From DASSCW01 sp036556325 (GTDB lineage Bacteria; Chloroflexota; Limnocylindria; QHBO01), in assembly GCA_036556325.1 (NCBI GenBank), contig DATBJR010000052.1, forward strand, positions 1 through 51,650: DNA of 51,650 nt, given 5' to 3'. The position numbers and the translations under genes were made by a program. This document shows, one piece after another, positions 31,836-39,122 of this stretch (within the stretch, counting starts at the first letter, position 1; the number at the start of each line of letters is the position of its first letter). The notes under the pieces are model-generated. The model was not told where the DNA came from and made no database searches. It saw nothing but the letters and a program-made list of their open reading frames with translations.

Positions 31836-33815
31836 ATGCTCTACGACTTCTCCTCCGTCACCGCCGATTCGGTCGCCCGCGAGGCCGATGCCGCCGTGCA
31901 GCGCGCTGACGCTCTCGTGGCGGAGGCCGTGGCGGCCGGCGACCGGCCGACGTTCGACGCGACGCTGCGCACGCTGGAGCTGGCCGGAGCCGAGATTGCC
32001 GTTGGCTATGGGCGGGGTGCATTCATGGCCCAGGTGCATCCGGACGCTGCGGTGCGCGACGCCGGGCAGGCGGCGGAGGAGAAGCTGACCAAGTGGCGTG
32101 TGGCGGTGGTCTTCCGCGACGACGTCTACCGCGCCATCGCGGCGTTCGCCGCGACCGACGAGGCGCAAACGCTCAGCGGGGAGCGGGCGCTCCTGCTGGC
32201 GCACTGGATGCGCGACTTCCGCCGCGCCGGCCACGAGCTGCCTCCGGAGCAGCGGGCCGAGCTCGAACGGCTGCGATCGCGTCTGGTGGAGCTGGAGGTC
32301 GCGTTCGGCCGCAACCTCGCCGAGTACGCCGACTGGATCGAGGTCGACGCGGACGGCCTGGCCGGGCTGCCGGAGACCTATGTCGAGCGGCTGCGGCCGG
32401 GCAGCCGGCCCGGGACGTATCGGGTCAGCCTCGACTACCCGGAGATCAACCCGTTCATGGAGCGGGCCCGCAACCGGTCCAGCCGCGAGACGCTGTTCCG
32501 AAAGAACTGGAACCGGGCCGTCGCCGACAATCGCCCGCTGCTGGCCGAGGCGCTGACGGTACGGCAGCAGATTGCCGACCTGTTGGGCTTCGCCACCTGG
32601 GCCGGCTACGCTATGGAAGTGAAGATGGCCGCCGAGCCAGGGCGGGTCCATGACTTCTACCGTCAGCTGGTGCCGCCGTTGGAGGCGGCCGCCCGCGAGG
32701 AGATCGCGGTGATGCGCGAGATGCATCGCCAGGCGGCCGGCGACGACACGCTGCAGCCCTGGGACTGGGCCTTCTACGACACCCGGATGTCCCGCGAGCA
32801 GCACGGCGTCGACCAGCAGCAGGTGAGCGAGTACCTGGAGCTGGACGCAGTGCTGGATGGCATGTTCGCGCTGACCGGCGACGTTTTCGGCCTCGACTAC
32901 CGCCGGGTGCCGGAGGCGAAGACGTGGCACCCATCGGTCCAGCTGTTCGAGATCCGCGATCGCGACAGCGGTGAGCTGCTGGCCCACTTCTACGCTGACC
33001 TGTTCCCGCGCGACGGCAAGTTCACCCACGCGGCGGCGTTTCCGATCGTCATCGGCCACCGCGAAGCCGATGGTGCCTACGTGAAGCCGATCAGCGCCAT
33101 CGTCGCCAACTTCACGCCGCCCACCGCCTCGCGGCCGTCCCTGCTGACGCACGGCGACCACGGCGAGATCGAGACACTGTTCCACGAGTTCGGCCACATC
33201 CTGCACATGAGCCTCACCCGGGCCGAGTTCACGCGCTTCTCCGCGGCCTCGACCGAATGGGACTTCGTGGAGGCGCCGTCCCAGATCATGGAGCACTGGG
33301 TCTGGGAGCCGGAGGTGCTGGCCCGCTTCGCCCGCCACTACCGGACGGGCGAGCAGATCCCCGCCGATCTGGTGGAGCGGATGATCGCGTCGCGCTACCT
33401 CAACGTGGGGCTGCGCGCCACGCGGCAGGTCTTCTTCGGCCAGATGGACCTGGCATTGCACGACGTCCCCGGGGACCCGGACATGGACCGGGCCATCCGC
33501 GATGCCTGGGCGGTCACCCAGTTCCCCTACCCGGAGGACACGTTCATGCTCGCCGGCTTCGGCCACCTGATGGGCGGCTATGACGCCGGCTACTACGGCT
33601 ACCTGTGGGCAGAGGTCATCGGCGACGACATGTGGAGCCGGTTCGCCAGCGAGGGCGTGACATCGCCTGAGGTGGGTCGGGCCTACCGCCAGGCCATCCT
33701 GGAGCCGAACGGCTCGAAGCCCGGCGACGAGCTGGTCCAGGATTTCCTGGGACGGCCGTACTCGATCGATTCCTTCCTGCGCCTGCGCGGGATGCCGATG
33801 CCCGCCGGCGCCTGA
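31836..33815 (+). CDS. M3 family oligopeptidase (thimet oligopeptidase / oligopeptidase A-like)
   Basis: A 659-residue cytoplasmic zinc endopeptidase that degrades peptides of about 5-20 residues. The zinc motif HEFGH begins at residue 450 within ETLFHEFGHILHMSL, and the third ligand Glu follows in EAPSQIMEHW. The C-terminal GGYDAGYYGYLWAEV is characteristic of the Dcp/thimet branch. No signal peptide. The start is taken as ATG 31836 from the TACCAT box; ATG 31827 is the alternative, adding three residues. It follows the GDDEF gene by 43 nt and appears independent of it. Confidence 0.95.
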   Translation: MLYDFSSVTADSVAREADAAVQRADALVAEAVAAGDRPTFDATLRTLELAGAEIAVGYGRGAFMAQVHPDAAVRDAGQAAEEKLTKWRVAVVFRDDVYRAIAAFAATDEAQTLSGERALLLAHWMRDFRRAGHELPPEQRAELERLRSRLVELEVAFGRNLAEYADWIEVDADGLAGLPETYVERLRPGSRPGTYRVSLDYPEINPFMERARNRSSRETLFRKNWNRAVADNRPLLAEALTVRQQIADLLGFATWAGYAMEVKMAAEPGRVHDFYRQLVPPLEAAAREEIAVMREMHRQAAGDDTLQPWDWAFYDTRMSREQHGVDQQQVSEYLELDAVLDGMFALTGDVFGLDYRRVPEAKTWHPSVQLFEIRDRDSGELLAHFYADLFPRDGKFTHAAAFPIVIGHREADGAYVKPISAIVANFTPPTASRPSLLTHGDHGEIETLFHEFGHILHMSLTRAEFTRFSAASTEWDFVEAPSQIMEHWVWEPEVLARFARHYRTGEQIPADLVERMIASRYLNVGLRATRQVFFGQMDLALHDVPGDPDMDRAIRDAWAVTQFPYPEDTFMLAGFGHLMGGYDAGYYGYLWAEVIGDDMWSRFASEGVTSPEVGRAYRQAILEPNGSKPGDELVQDFLGRPYSIDSFLRLRGMPMPAGA

Positions 33816-33845
33816 GCGCCTCTCCCGCGCCCCCGGGATCGGGAC

Positions 33846-34007
33846 TAATGTACGGCTCTGCTGGGCCGCTGGCAAAGTCCCACGTCGCTCACCAGCGCAT
33901 GCTCAACCCACGGGGGGCCAGGGCAAGGGCCATGGACACACGCACGGCCACTAGCCGTTGGCCTTCATGCAGCAGGACGCCCCGGGGGCGATGCCCGGGC
34001 CGTTTTC
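33846..34007 (+). ncRNA. Possible structured RNA (or long 3' UTR) after the M3 oligopeptidase gene
   Basis: The 198 bp between 33815 and 34014 hold no convincing gene. TAATGT (33846-33851) could be a -10 box, giving an RNA from about 33858 to the T-run at 34006. Possible stems are CGCTGG/CCAGCG, ACGGC/GCCGT and the CCCGGG terminator hairpin. It lacks the signatures of SRP RNA, tmRNA and RNase P RNA. No family is recognised and it may be only the 3' UTR. Confidence 0.3.
33981..34006 (+). terminator. Rho-independent-type terminator
   Basis: CCCGGG (33981-33986), a 7-nt loop, CCCGGG (33994-33999), then CCG and four T (34003-34006). The short T-run makes it modest. Its direction fits the end of the M3 gene transcript or of the possible RNA at 33846. 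Confidence 0.5.
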
Positions 34008-34013
34008 ATCGGC

Positions 34014-34208
34014 TCAGTAGTAGTCCGAGCACGACAGGAAGTAGCCACAGCCGTGGCAGATGAGCTTGCATTTGCGCTCTTCCAGCCACGAGCCGCAGTT
34101 GGCACAGGTCCGCATCACGTCGCCGGGCGTCGCCGCCGCCGGGGTGGTGCGCGACGGCAACGCCTTCGGTTGCCGGACGTCGTCGAAATCGTTGGCAGCG
34201 GAAATCAT
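34014..34208 (-). CDS. Small zinc-ribbon protein ending in SCSDYY
   Basis: A 64-residue protein. The first 30 residues look disordered; the rest is a tight zinc ribbon, TCANCGSWLEERKCKLICHGCGYFLSCSDYY, given here only by its pattern: CxxC, then Cys, then CxxC and a last Cys. I recall similar short ribbon proteins in several environmental phyla, without known function. ATG 34208 is supported by TATTGT (minus, 34222-34217) ending 8 nt upstream. It diverges from the first J-domain-like gene. Confidence 0.75.
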   Translation of the reverse strand: MISAANDFDDVRQPKALPSRTTPAAATPGDVMRTCANCGSWLEERKCKLICHGCGYFLSCSDYY

Positions 34209-34216
34209 CGGCCCTC

Positions 34217-34222
34217 ACAATA
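34217..34222 (-). promoter_or_regulatory. Predicted -10 element (TATTGT) of the small zinc-ribbon gene
   Basis: TATTGT on the minus strand ends 8 nt before ATG 34208. A GAGGG lies within the spacer but too close for a normal ribosome site, so a leaderless start is likely. Confidence 0.45.
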
Positions 34223-34334
34223 GCGCCAGCGCACCGGTCAATCGGCCACTGCCTGCAATGCCCCGCAGGCGAAATCCGTGCTTGAGCTGCCCGCCCCGGC
34301 TGGCGCATAGACCCCTTGGGGACGGCGCGACGAC

Positions 34335-34862
34335 ATGACCGAACCCGACATCTACAAGCTTCTCCAGGTCGACCGGGAGGCCGATCTGGACGTGATCCGG
34401 GCTGCGCATCGCGTGCTGACCGGACGGCTGCACCCCGAGACCGATCGCACCGGTGTCGATGAGATCCGCCGCACCGAGCTGGACCGCGCGCTCGCACTGC
34501 TCTCCGATCCGTTCAGCCGCAAGGCGTATGACCAGCAGCGCGAGTCCGAGATGGTCGCGATGGGGCCGGGCAAGCCGCCGGACGGGCGCAGCGCCGAACG
34601 AACCGGCGAGGAGCGTCAGCACCTGGCGATCGGGGCGCTGACCGAGCGCATTCAGGCTGGCCAACACGGCGAGGGTTTGGCGAACGTGACCCTGGATTTC
34701 GGCCGGTACGCAGGGTGGACCCTCGGGCAGCTGGCGCGGACCGATCCCGACTACCTTCGCTGGCTGGCGCGCCACTCGTCAGGGATCCGATATCGCGGTG
34801 CCATCCTGCGGCTCCTCGCCGACGCAGATGGCATCACCGCACCGATCCACTACCGCCGCTAG
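34335..34862 (+). CDS. J-domain-like protein with a conserved C-terminal domain, paralogue A
   Basis: A 175-residue protein. Residues 1-70 look like a J domain (DIYKLLQVDREADLDVIRAAH, then SDPFSRKAYD), but the HPD tripeptide needed to stimulate DnaK reads HPE. After a polar linker, the C-terminal part has LDFGRYAGWTLGQLARTDPD and YLRWLARHSSGIRYR, a motif also found attached to other proteins and of unknown role. No clear promoter or ribosome site is seen before ATG 34335. The next gene encodes a paralogue with the same two-part layout. Confidence 0.82.
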   Translation: MTEPDIYKLLQVDREADLDVIRAAHRVLTGRLHPETDRTGVDEIRRTELDRALALLSDPFSRKAYDQQRESEMVAMGPGKPPDGRSAERTGEERQHLAIGALTERIQAGQHGEGLANVTLDFGRYAGWTLGQLARTDPDYLRWLARHSSGIRYRGAILRLLADADGITAPIHYRR

Positions 34863-34887
34863 TCGCGCGGGCACCTCGAGCCGGCCT

Positions 34888-34901
34888 TTGACAGAAGTCA
34901 A
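34888..34901. promoter_or_regulatory. Inverted repeat TTGAC-AGAA-GTCAA upstream of J-domain-like paralogue B
   Basis: A perfect 5-bp inverted repeat with a 4-nt spacer, 26 nt after the stop of paralogue A. It contains TTGACA, but the gene's -10 (34943) is too far for this to be its -35. An operator or weak hairpin is possible. Confidence 0.35.
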
Positions 34902-34942
34902 CGCGTTGCGCGATGCGTAGCCCGCCGACGAGTCGCAGGCCG

Positions 34943-34948
34943 TATTCT
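34943..34948 (+). promoter_or_regulatory. Predicted -10 element (TATTCT) of J-domain-like paralogue B
   Basis: TATTCT ends 6 nt before ATG 34955 with no ribosome site between, indicating a leaderless transcript separate from paralogue A. Confidence 0.5.
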
Positions 34949-34954
34949 CCGGCT

Positions 34955-35473
34955 ATGCCGGTTGCGAATTACTACAAGCTGCTCCAGGTGGACCCGGAAG
35001 CGGAGCTCGACGTCATCCGGGCGGCATTCGAGGTTCTCGTAGCACGGCTCGACCCGGAGCGCGACCGGACTGGCGTCCATGACGTCCGCCTGCGAGAGCT
35101 TCGGCGTGCCTTCGAAACGTTGGCCGACCCCGGACGTCGCCGGGTCTACGACATCGAGCGGTCAGCCACGTACGGGATGGTGATGCCGGGCGAGCTGATC
35201 GGCATTCCAATCGAGGAGCCCGAACCCGTGGCCGTCGCCGCCGGCGCCGAGCCGCCGTCGGCAAGGGGTCGGTCGGCCACTGGTGAGGCTGCAGATGTCG
35301 ACGGGCACGGCGGATCGTCGGTGCTGAACTTCGGCCGATTCGCCGGCCTTTCGCTGCGCGAGATTGCCGCCACCGACACCGAGTACCTGCGATGGCTCAG
35401 CCGTCACTCATCTGGCATCCGGTATCGGATGGAGATCGAGGCTCTGCTCCGAAACTTGGGCGAACAGCTCTAG
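34955..35473 (+). CDS. J-domain-like protein with a conserved C-terminal domain, paralogue B
   Basis: A 172-residue paralogue of the preceding gene. The J-like part reads NYYKLLQVDPEAELDVIRAAF with DPE in place of HPD, so DnaK stimulation is not expected. The C-terminal part LNFGRFAGLSLREIAATDTE, YLRWLSRHSSGIRYRMEI matches paralogue A; the linker between the halves differs in length and sequence. ATG 34955 follows the TATTCT box by 6 nt; the in-frame ATG at 34913 lies before the promoter. Its stop shares CTAG with the convergent phosphatase gene. Confidence 0.84.
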   Translation: MPVANYYKLLQVDPEAELDVIRAAFEVLVARLDPERDRTGVHDVRLRELRRAFETLADPGRRRVYDIERSATYGMVMPGELIGIPIEEPEPVAVAAGAEPPSARGRSATGEAADVDGHGGSSVLNFGRFAGLSLREIAATDTEYLRWLSRHSSGIRYRMEIEALLRNLGEQL

Positions 35474-36246
35474 CCGCCGCCAAGCACCGCCAGCACGGCC
35501 TCGTGCAGGGCGCCGTTGGACGCCAGCGACTGTGGTCCTGCGTGTGACGGGTTGCCGGTGAAATCGGTCATCCGGCCGCCGGCCTCCTGCACGATGAGCG
35601 CCGGCGCGGCCAGGTCCCACAGCGTGACGCCGATCTCCAGCATGACGTCCGCGGCGCCCTCGGCCACCAACATGTAGCCCCAGAAATCGCCGAACCCGCG
35701 GTCTCGCCAGGCGCCGGCGCGCAGGCGCGCCATGGCGTCGCCGAAGCCGGCCGCCTCCATCGGCCGCACGCCCGCCGTGACGAGCTGCGCGTCGCGCAGC
35801 TGGTCGACGCTCGAGACGCGGATGGGCCGCTCCCCCAGCAGGTCGCGGACGGCGGCACCCTGGCCGCGTGCGGCATGCCAGCGACGGGACAGGGCCGGCG
35901 CCGAGATGGCGGCAGCGATCAGGTCGCCGGCCTCCTCGACGGCCAGCAGGGTGCCGAACACCGGAATGCCACGCACCAGGTTGTTGGTGCCGTCGATGGG
36001 GTCCACGATCCAGCGCGTCTCGCCATCGCCGGGATCGGCGCCGAACTCCTCGCCCAGCACCCCGTGGCTGGGGTAGACGGCCCCGATCCTGTCACGGATC
36101 AGGGACTCGACCTCGGTGTCGACCTGGGTGACGAACGTGGAATCGGCCTTCGTGCGAACGTCGAGGCCGCTCCGCAGGTGGCGCAGCACGACCGCATCGG
36201 TCTCGTCAAGCAGGTCGAGGGCGAACCGTCGCAGCTCGTCGGACAC
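35470..36246 (-). CDS. Inositol-monophosphatase-family phosphatase (HisN/SuhB-like)
   Basis: A 258-residue Mg2+-dependent phosphatase. Metal-site motifs are GEEFG, then WIVDPIDGTNNLVRGIP, and later WDLAAPALIVQEAGG. The family includes inositol-1-phosphatase, histidinol-phosphatase HisN and 3'-phosphoadenosine phosphatases; the motifs alone do not separate them. GTG 36246 is the start, with TATCCT (minus, 36258-36253) ending 6 nt upstream. It follows gatB in the same direction by 27 nt but has its own promoter. Confidence 0.92.
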   Translation of the reverse strand: MSDELRRFALDLLDETDAVVLRHLRSGLDVRTKADSTFVTQVDTEVESLIRDRIGAVYPSHGVLGEEFGADPGDGETRWIVDPIDGTNNLVRGIPVFGTLLAVEEAGDLIAAAISAPALSRRWHAARGQGAAVRDLLGERPIRVSSVDQLRDAQLVTAGVRPMEAAGFGDAMARLRAGAWRDRGFGDFWGYMLVAEGAADVMLEIGVTLWDLAAPALIVQEAGGRMTDFTGNPSHAGPQSLASNGALHEAVLAVLGGG

Positions 36247-36252
36247 GGGCGA

Positions 36253-36258
36253 AGGATA
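36253..36258 (-). promoter_or_regulatory. Predicted -10 element (TATCCT) of the inositol-phosphatase-family gene
   Basis: TATCCT on the minus strand ends 6 nt before GTG 36246, in the 27-nt gap after gatB. No ribosome site is seen. Confidence 0.48.
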
Positions 36259-36273
36259 GGGCCTGAAGGCCAG

Positions 36274-37746
36274 TCAGCCGTTCAGTTGGCGGCGCAGCTC
36301 CTCGTTCACCAGCCTGGCATCGGCCCGTCCGGCCGTGCGCTTCATGACCTGCCCCACCAGGAAGCCGTAGATCTGCTGCTTCCCGTCGCGATATTCGGCC
36401 ACCTGCGAAGGAAATTCGGCGAGCACCGCTGCGACTTCCGAGCCGATGACCGCCGCATCGCTGACCTGCCCCAGGCCCTCGGCCTCGATCACGGCCCGCG
36501 GCGACTCGCCGGAGGCGAAGACGCGTGCCAGCACGTCCTTGGCGATGGTGGCCGAGACACGTCCCGCGTCGACTTCCCGGATCAGCTCCGCGAGGCCGGC
36601 CGGCTGCAGCGCGGCGTCGGCGGCGCGCATCCCCTCGGCCGCGTGCTGGTTCAGCAGCCGGCTGAACTCGCCGGTGACCCAGTTGGCTGCCGACTTCGGG
36701 GCCACGCCCTCGGCCACTACCGAATCGAAGCAATCGGCCAGTTGCACGTCGGCGGTCAGCACTCCAGCGTCGTAGGCCGAGAGGCCCATCTCCCGCTCGT
36801 AGCGCGCCCGCCGTGCGGCCGGCAGCTCCGGCAGTGCAGCGCGCAGCCGCGCCACCCACTCGACCGAGGGGCGCAGCGGCGGCAGGTCGGGCTCCGGGAA
36901 GTAGCGATAGTCGTTCGCCTCTTCCTTCGAGCGCTGGCTGACCGTGCGCCCGCCGTTCTCGTCCCAGCCGCGCGTCTCCTGGACCAGCGGCTCGCCGCGC
37001 TCCAATGCCTCGGTGTGGCGCTCGATCTCGAACTCCATTGCCCGCTCCAGCGAGCGGAAGCTGTTCAGGTTCTTGACCTCGACCTTGGTGCCGAAGCGCT
37101 CCGAGCCCACGAGCCTGAGGCTGATGTTGCCCTCGATCCGCATTGACCCCGTCTCCATGTCGCCATCCGAGGCCCCGACGTAGCGCAGGATGTCGCGCAG
37201 CGTCTCGCCGTAGGCGCGGGCCTGGGCCGGCGAGCGGACATCGGGCTCGGTAACGATCTCCATCAGCGGAATCCCCGCCCGGTTGAAGTCGACCAGCGTG
37301 TGGCCGCGGCCTCCGTGCTGGAGGCGCGCGGTGTCCTCCTCGAGGTGCGCCCGGGTGATGCCGATGTCGACGTCGGCCTCCTCGCTGGGAACCGGTACCC
37401 GCAGCCGCCCACCCGAGCACAGCGGAAGCGCGTACTGGCTGATCTGGTAACCTTTGGGCAGGTCGGGGTAGTAGTAGTTCTTGCGCTCGAACCGCACCGC
37501 CTCGGTCTCGACGTGGCAGCCCAGGGCCAGGCCGGTGAGCATCACCAGCTCTACCGCGCGGCGGTTGATGACCGGCAGCGTTCCGGGCATGCCCAGGCAC
37601 ACCGGGCAGACGCGCGTGTTCGGCTCGTCGGCCTCGCCGGGCCGCGCCCGGGTCGGGCAGGCGCAGAACATCTTCGATGCCGTCTTCAGCTGGGCATGCA
37701 CCTCCAGGCCGATGACCGTCTCGTACTTCGGCGGCGCGCTCACCAT
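36274..37746 (-). CDS. gatB: Aspartyl/glutamyl-tRNA amidotransferase subunit B
   Basis: Subunit B of GatCAB, which amidates Glu-tRNA(Gln) and Asp-tRNA(Asn); 490 residues, normal length. The kinase domain has YETVIGLEVHAQL at the start, a zinc-site set of Cys (CACPT, CPVCLG), GGRGHTLVDFNRAGIPLMEI and SMRIEGNISLR. The C-terminal tail domain ends KRTAGRADARLVNEELRR. ATG 37746 is preceded by TAGAAT (minus, 37758-37753) with a 6-nt gap. It lies 6 kb from gatC-gatA, so the complex is encoded at two loci. Confidence 0.97.
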   Translation of the reverse strand: MVSAPPKYETVIGLEVHAQLKTASKMFCACPTRARPGEADEPNTRVCPVCLGMPGTLPVINRRAVELVMLTGLALGCHVETEAVRFERKNYYYPDLPKGYQISQYALPLCSGGRLRVPVPSEEADVDIGITRAHLEEDTARLQHGGRGHTLVDFNRAGIPLMEIVTEPDVRSPAQARAYGETLRDILRYVGASDGDMETGSMRIEGNISLRLVGSERFGTKVEVKNLNSFRSLERAMEFEIERHTEALERGEPLVQETRGWDENGGRTVSQRSKEEANDYRYFPEPDLPPLRPSVEWVARLRAALPELPAARRARYEREMGLSAYDAGVLTADVQLADCFDSVVAEGVAPKSAANWVTGEFSRLLNQHAAEGMRAADAALQPAGLAELIREVDAGRVSATIAKDVLARVFASGESPRAVIEAEGLGQVSDAAVIGSEVAAVLAEFPSQVAEYRDGKQQIYGFLVGQVMKRTAGRADARLVNEELRRQLNG

Positions 37747-37752
37747 CCGCCG

Positions 37753-37758
37753 ATTCTA
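37753..37758 (-). promoter_or_regulatory. Predicted -10 element (TAGAAT) of gatB
   Basis: TAGAAT ends 6 nt before ATG 37746 on the minus strand, the closest match to TATAAT in the window. No ribosome site follows; leaderless gatB mRNA is implied. Confidence 0.58.
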
Positions 37759-37764
37759 TCGGGC

Positions 37765-37770
37765 TATCCT
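37765..37770 (+). promoter_or_regulatory. Predicted -10 element (TATCCT) of the hypothetical gene at 37798
   Basis: TATCCT would start a leader of about 21 nt carrying AGGAGA (37785-37790) before GTG 37798. It lies 6 nt from the divergent gatB -10 box. Confidence 0.42.
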
Positions 37771-37797
37771 CTGCGGCACGCCACAGGAGAAGCTGCC

Positions 37798-38217
37798 GTG
37801 AAGATCGGCGAGTGGGACAACCTGGGACGGGCGCGGGCCGTCCTCCAGCGCCAGCTCGGGGAGCTGGGCGCGGCCGAGTACGCCGCGCACGTGACGCTCA
37901 ACCAGGAGAACGGCCGGCTGCGCATCTACGTGGCCACCGATATCGGCCTGCTCGAATACGCGTATGGCCCGGCCGGCGCGGACCCGGAGGGTGCGTGGAT
38001 GCTGCGCGGGCAGCTGTACCGCTGGGGCAGCGTGAAGGGCCTCCGGCTCCAGAACGACGCGCAGATCGACGACGACACCGGCGACGTCAAGGCCGTCTGG
38101 CGGCTGGTCGCCGAGGATCCGAAGCTGGACCTCGCGGCCGACAGCGACGGGACCGATGACCGCGCCCCGGCCGCGGTGCTCGCCTTCGCCCGCGCCTGTA
38201 TCCAGCGCGCCGGTTAA
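37798..38217 (+). CDS. Hypothetical protein
   Basis: A 139-residue protein, predicted soluble, with a beta-rich middle (VTLNQENGRLRIYVATDIGLLEYAY, described by its pattern) and a C-terminal helix. I recognise no family; the fold may be PH-like or lipocalin-like, which is only a guess. GTG 37798 is supported by AGGAGA 7 nt upstream and by strongly G/C-ending codons. It diverges from gatB; the next 125 bp contain no recognisable feature. Confidence 0.75.
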   Translation: MKIGEWDNLGRARAVLQRQLGELGAAEYAAHVTLNQENGRLRIYVATDIGLLEYAYGPAGADPEGAWMLRGQLYRWGSVKGLRLQNDAQIDDDTGDVKAVWRLVAEDPKLDLAADSDGTDDRAPAAVLAFARACIQRAG

Positions 38218-38342
38218 GCGGGAATCTTCGTTCCGAGCAGCTCCGCGGGCTCGGCCCACATCCGACTCTGGAAGGCGAAGGGCTCGCGCCGCCGAACAGC
38301 TCGGCGAACGACGCCAGAGCTTCTGCGCTGAGCCGGCGCCGG

Positions 38343-39122
38343 TCAGGTATTGGCGGCCGTCAGGAAGAGAGCGCCGAACGGAATGCGCAGCCAGCCCTCG
38401 GCGTCACGGGGAGTCACCGCCAGCATCTCGGCGGTCAGAGCGGCGTGCTGCTCCGGGGTGAAATGCGCCGTCATTCCGGCACGCGAGCCGGTGTTGCGCC
38501 AGACGGCGAACGCCTCGGCGTCCGGCAGCCGGATGGCCATCTCGGGATCCGCGGCGGTCTCGAGGCCGCTCCAACCGGCCGCGGCGCCCCAGCCGGCGAG
38601 CGTCTGCTCGGTCGGGTAGTCGAGCCCACGGGCGATTCCCCAGCGCTCGTAGACCGCGCCGTACAGCACCGATGGCGTCCGCTCCGCCGGACCCGGGACC
38701 GAGAGCGAGAGACGGCCACCCGGACGGACGGCGCGCCGCCATTCGCGCAGCGCGGCGACCCGGTCATCCGCAAAGAGGAGGGCGTGCGAGCTGATGACGA
38801 CGTCCCAGCTGGCGTCGTCGACCGCCAGGTGGTGGAAGTCCATGACCTCGAACGTGGCTGCGGGGACCTCGCGTCGGGCGATCTCCAGCATCGCCGCCGC
38901 GCCGTCGATCCCCAGCACGGTGCGCTCATCGCCGACGGCAGCGGCCGCCGAGATCCCCGTCCCGCTGCCGATGTCCAGCACGCGCTCCCCCGGCTGCAGC
39001 GCAGCGCGACGGACGACCTCGGCCGCAACCCGCCGCAGGGACGGAACCATCGTCTGGGCGTAGCCCGTGGCGTTGGCCTGGAACGCGCTCGATCCGGCCG
39101 GCGTGGCTCCGGAGGCGGTCAC
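38343..39122 (-). CDS. Class I SAM-dependent methyltransferase
   Basis: A 259-residue methyltransferase of the UbiE/Methyltransf_11 type. Motif I is VLDIGSGTGISAAAA, motif II follows at VLGIDGAAAMLEIA, and FEVMDFHHLAVDDASWDVVIS supplies the post-I acidic residues. The GTG start overlaps the aminotransferase stop (GTGA), so the two are co-translated. The substrate is unknown; a small amine or phenolic acceptor is possible given its partner. Confidence 0.9.
   Translation of the reverse strand: MTASGATPAGSSAFQANATGYAQTMVPSLRRVAAEVVRRAALQPGERVLDIGSGTGISAAAAVGDERTVLGIDGAAAMLEIARREVPAATFEVMDFHHLAVDDASWDVVISSHALLFADDRVAALREWRRAVRPGGRLSLSVPGPAERTPSVLYGAVYERWGIARGLDYPTEQTLAGWGAAAGWSGLETAADPEMAIRLPDAEAFAVWRNTGSRAGMTAHFTPEQHAALTAEMLAVTPRDAEGWLRIPFGALFLTAANT

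Noticed and set aside
33816..34013. tRNA, SRP RNA, tmRNA or RNase P RNA in this gap
   Set aside because: None of their conserved signatures or cloverleaf arrangement is present; only short stems and a terminator are seen.
38218..38342. Remnant gene between the hypothetical protein and the methyltransferase
   Set aside because: Only 125 bp, no frame with recognisable similarity to neighbours; left as plain intergenic sequence.
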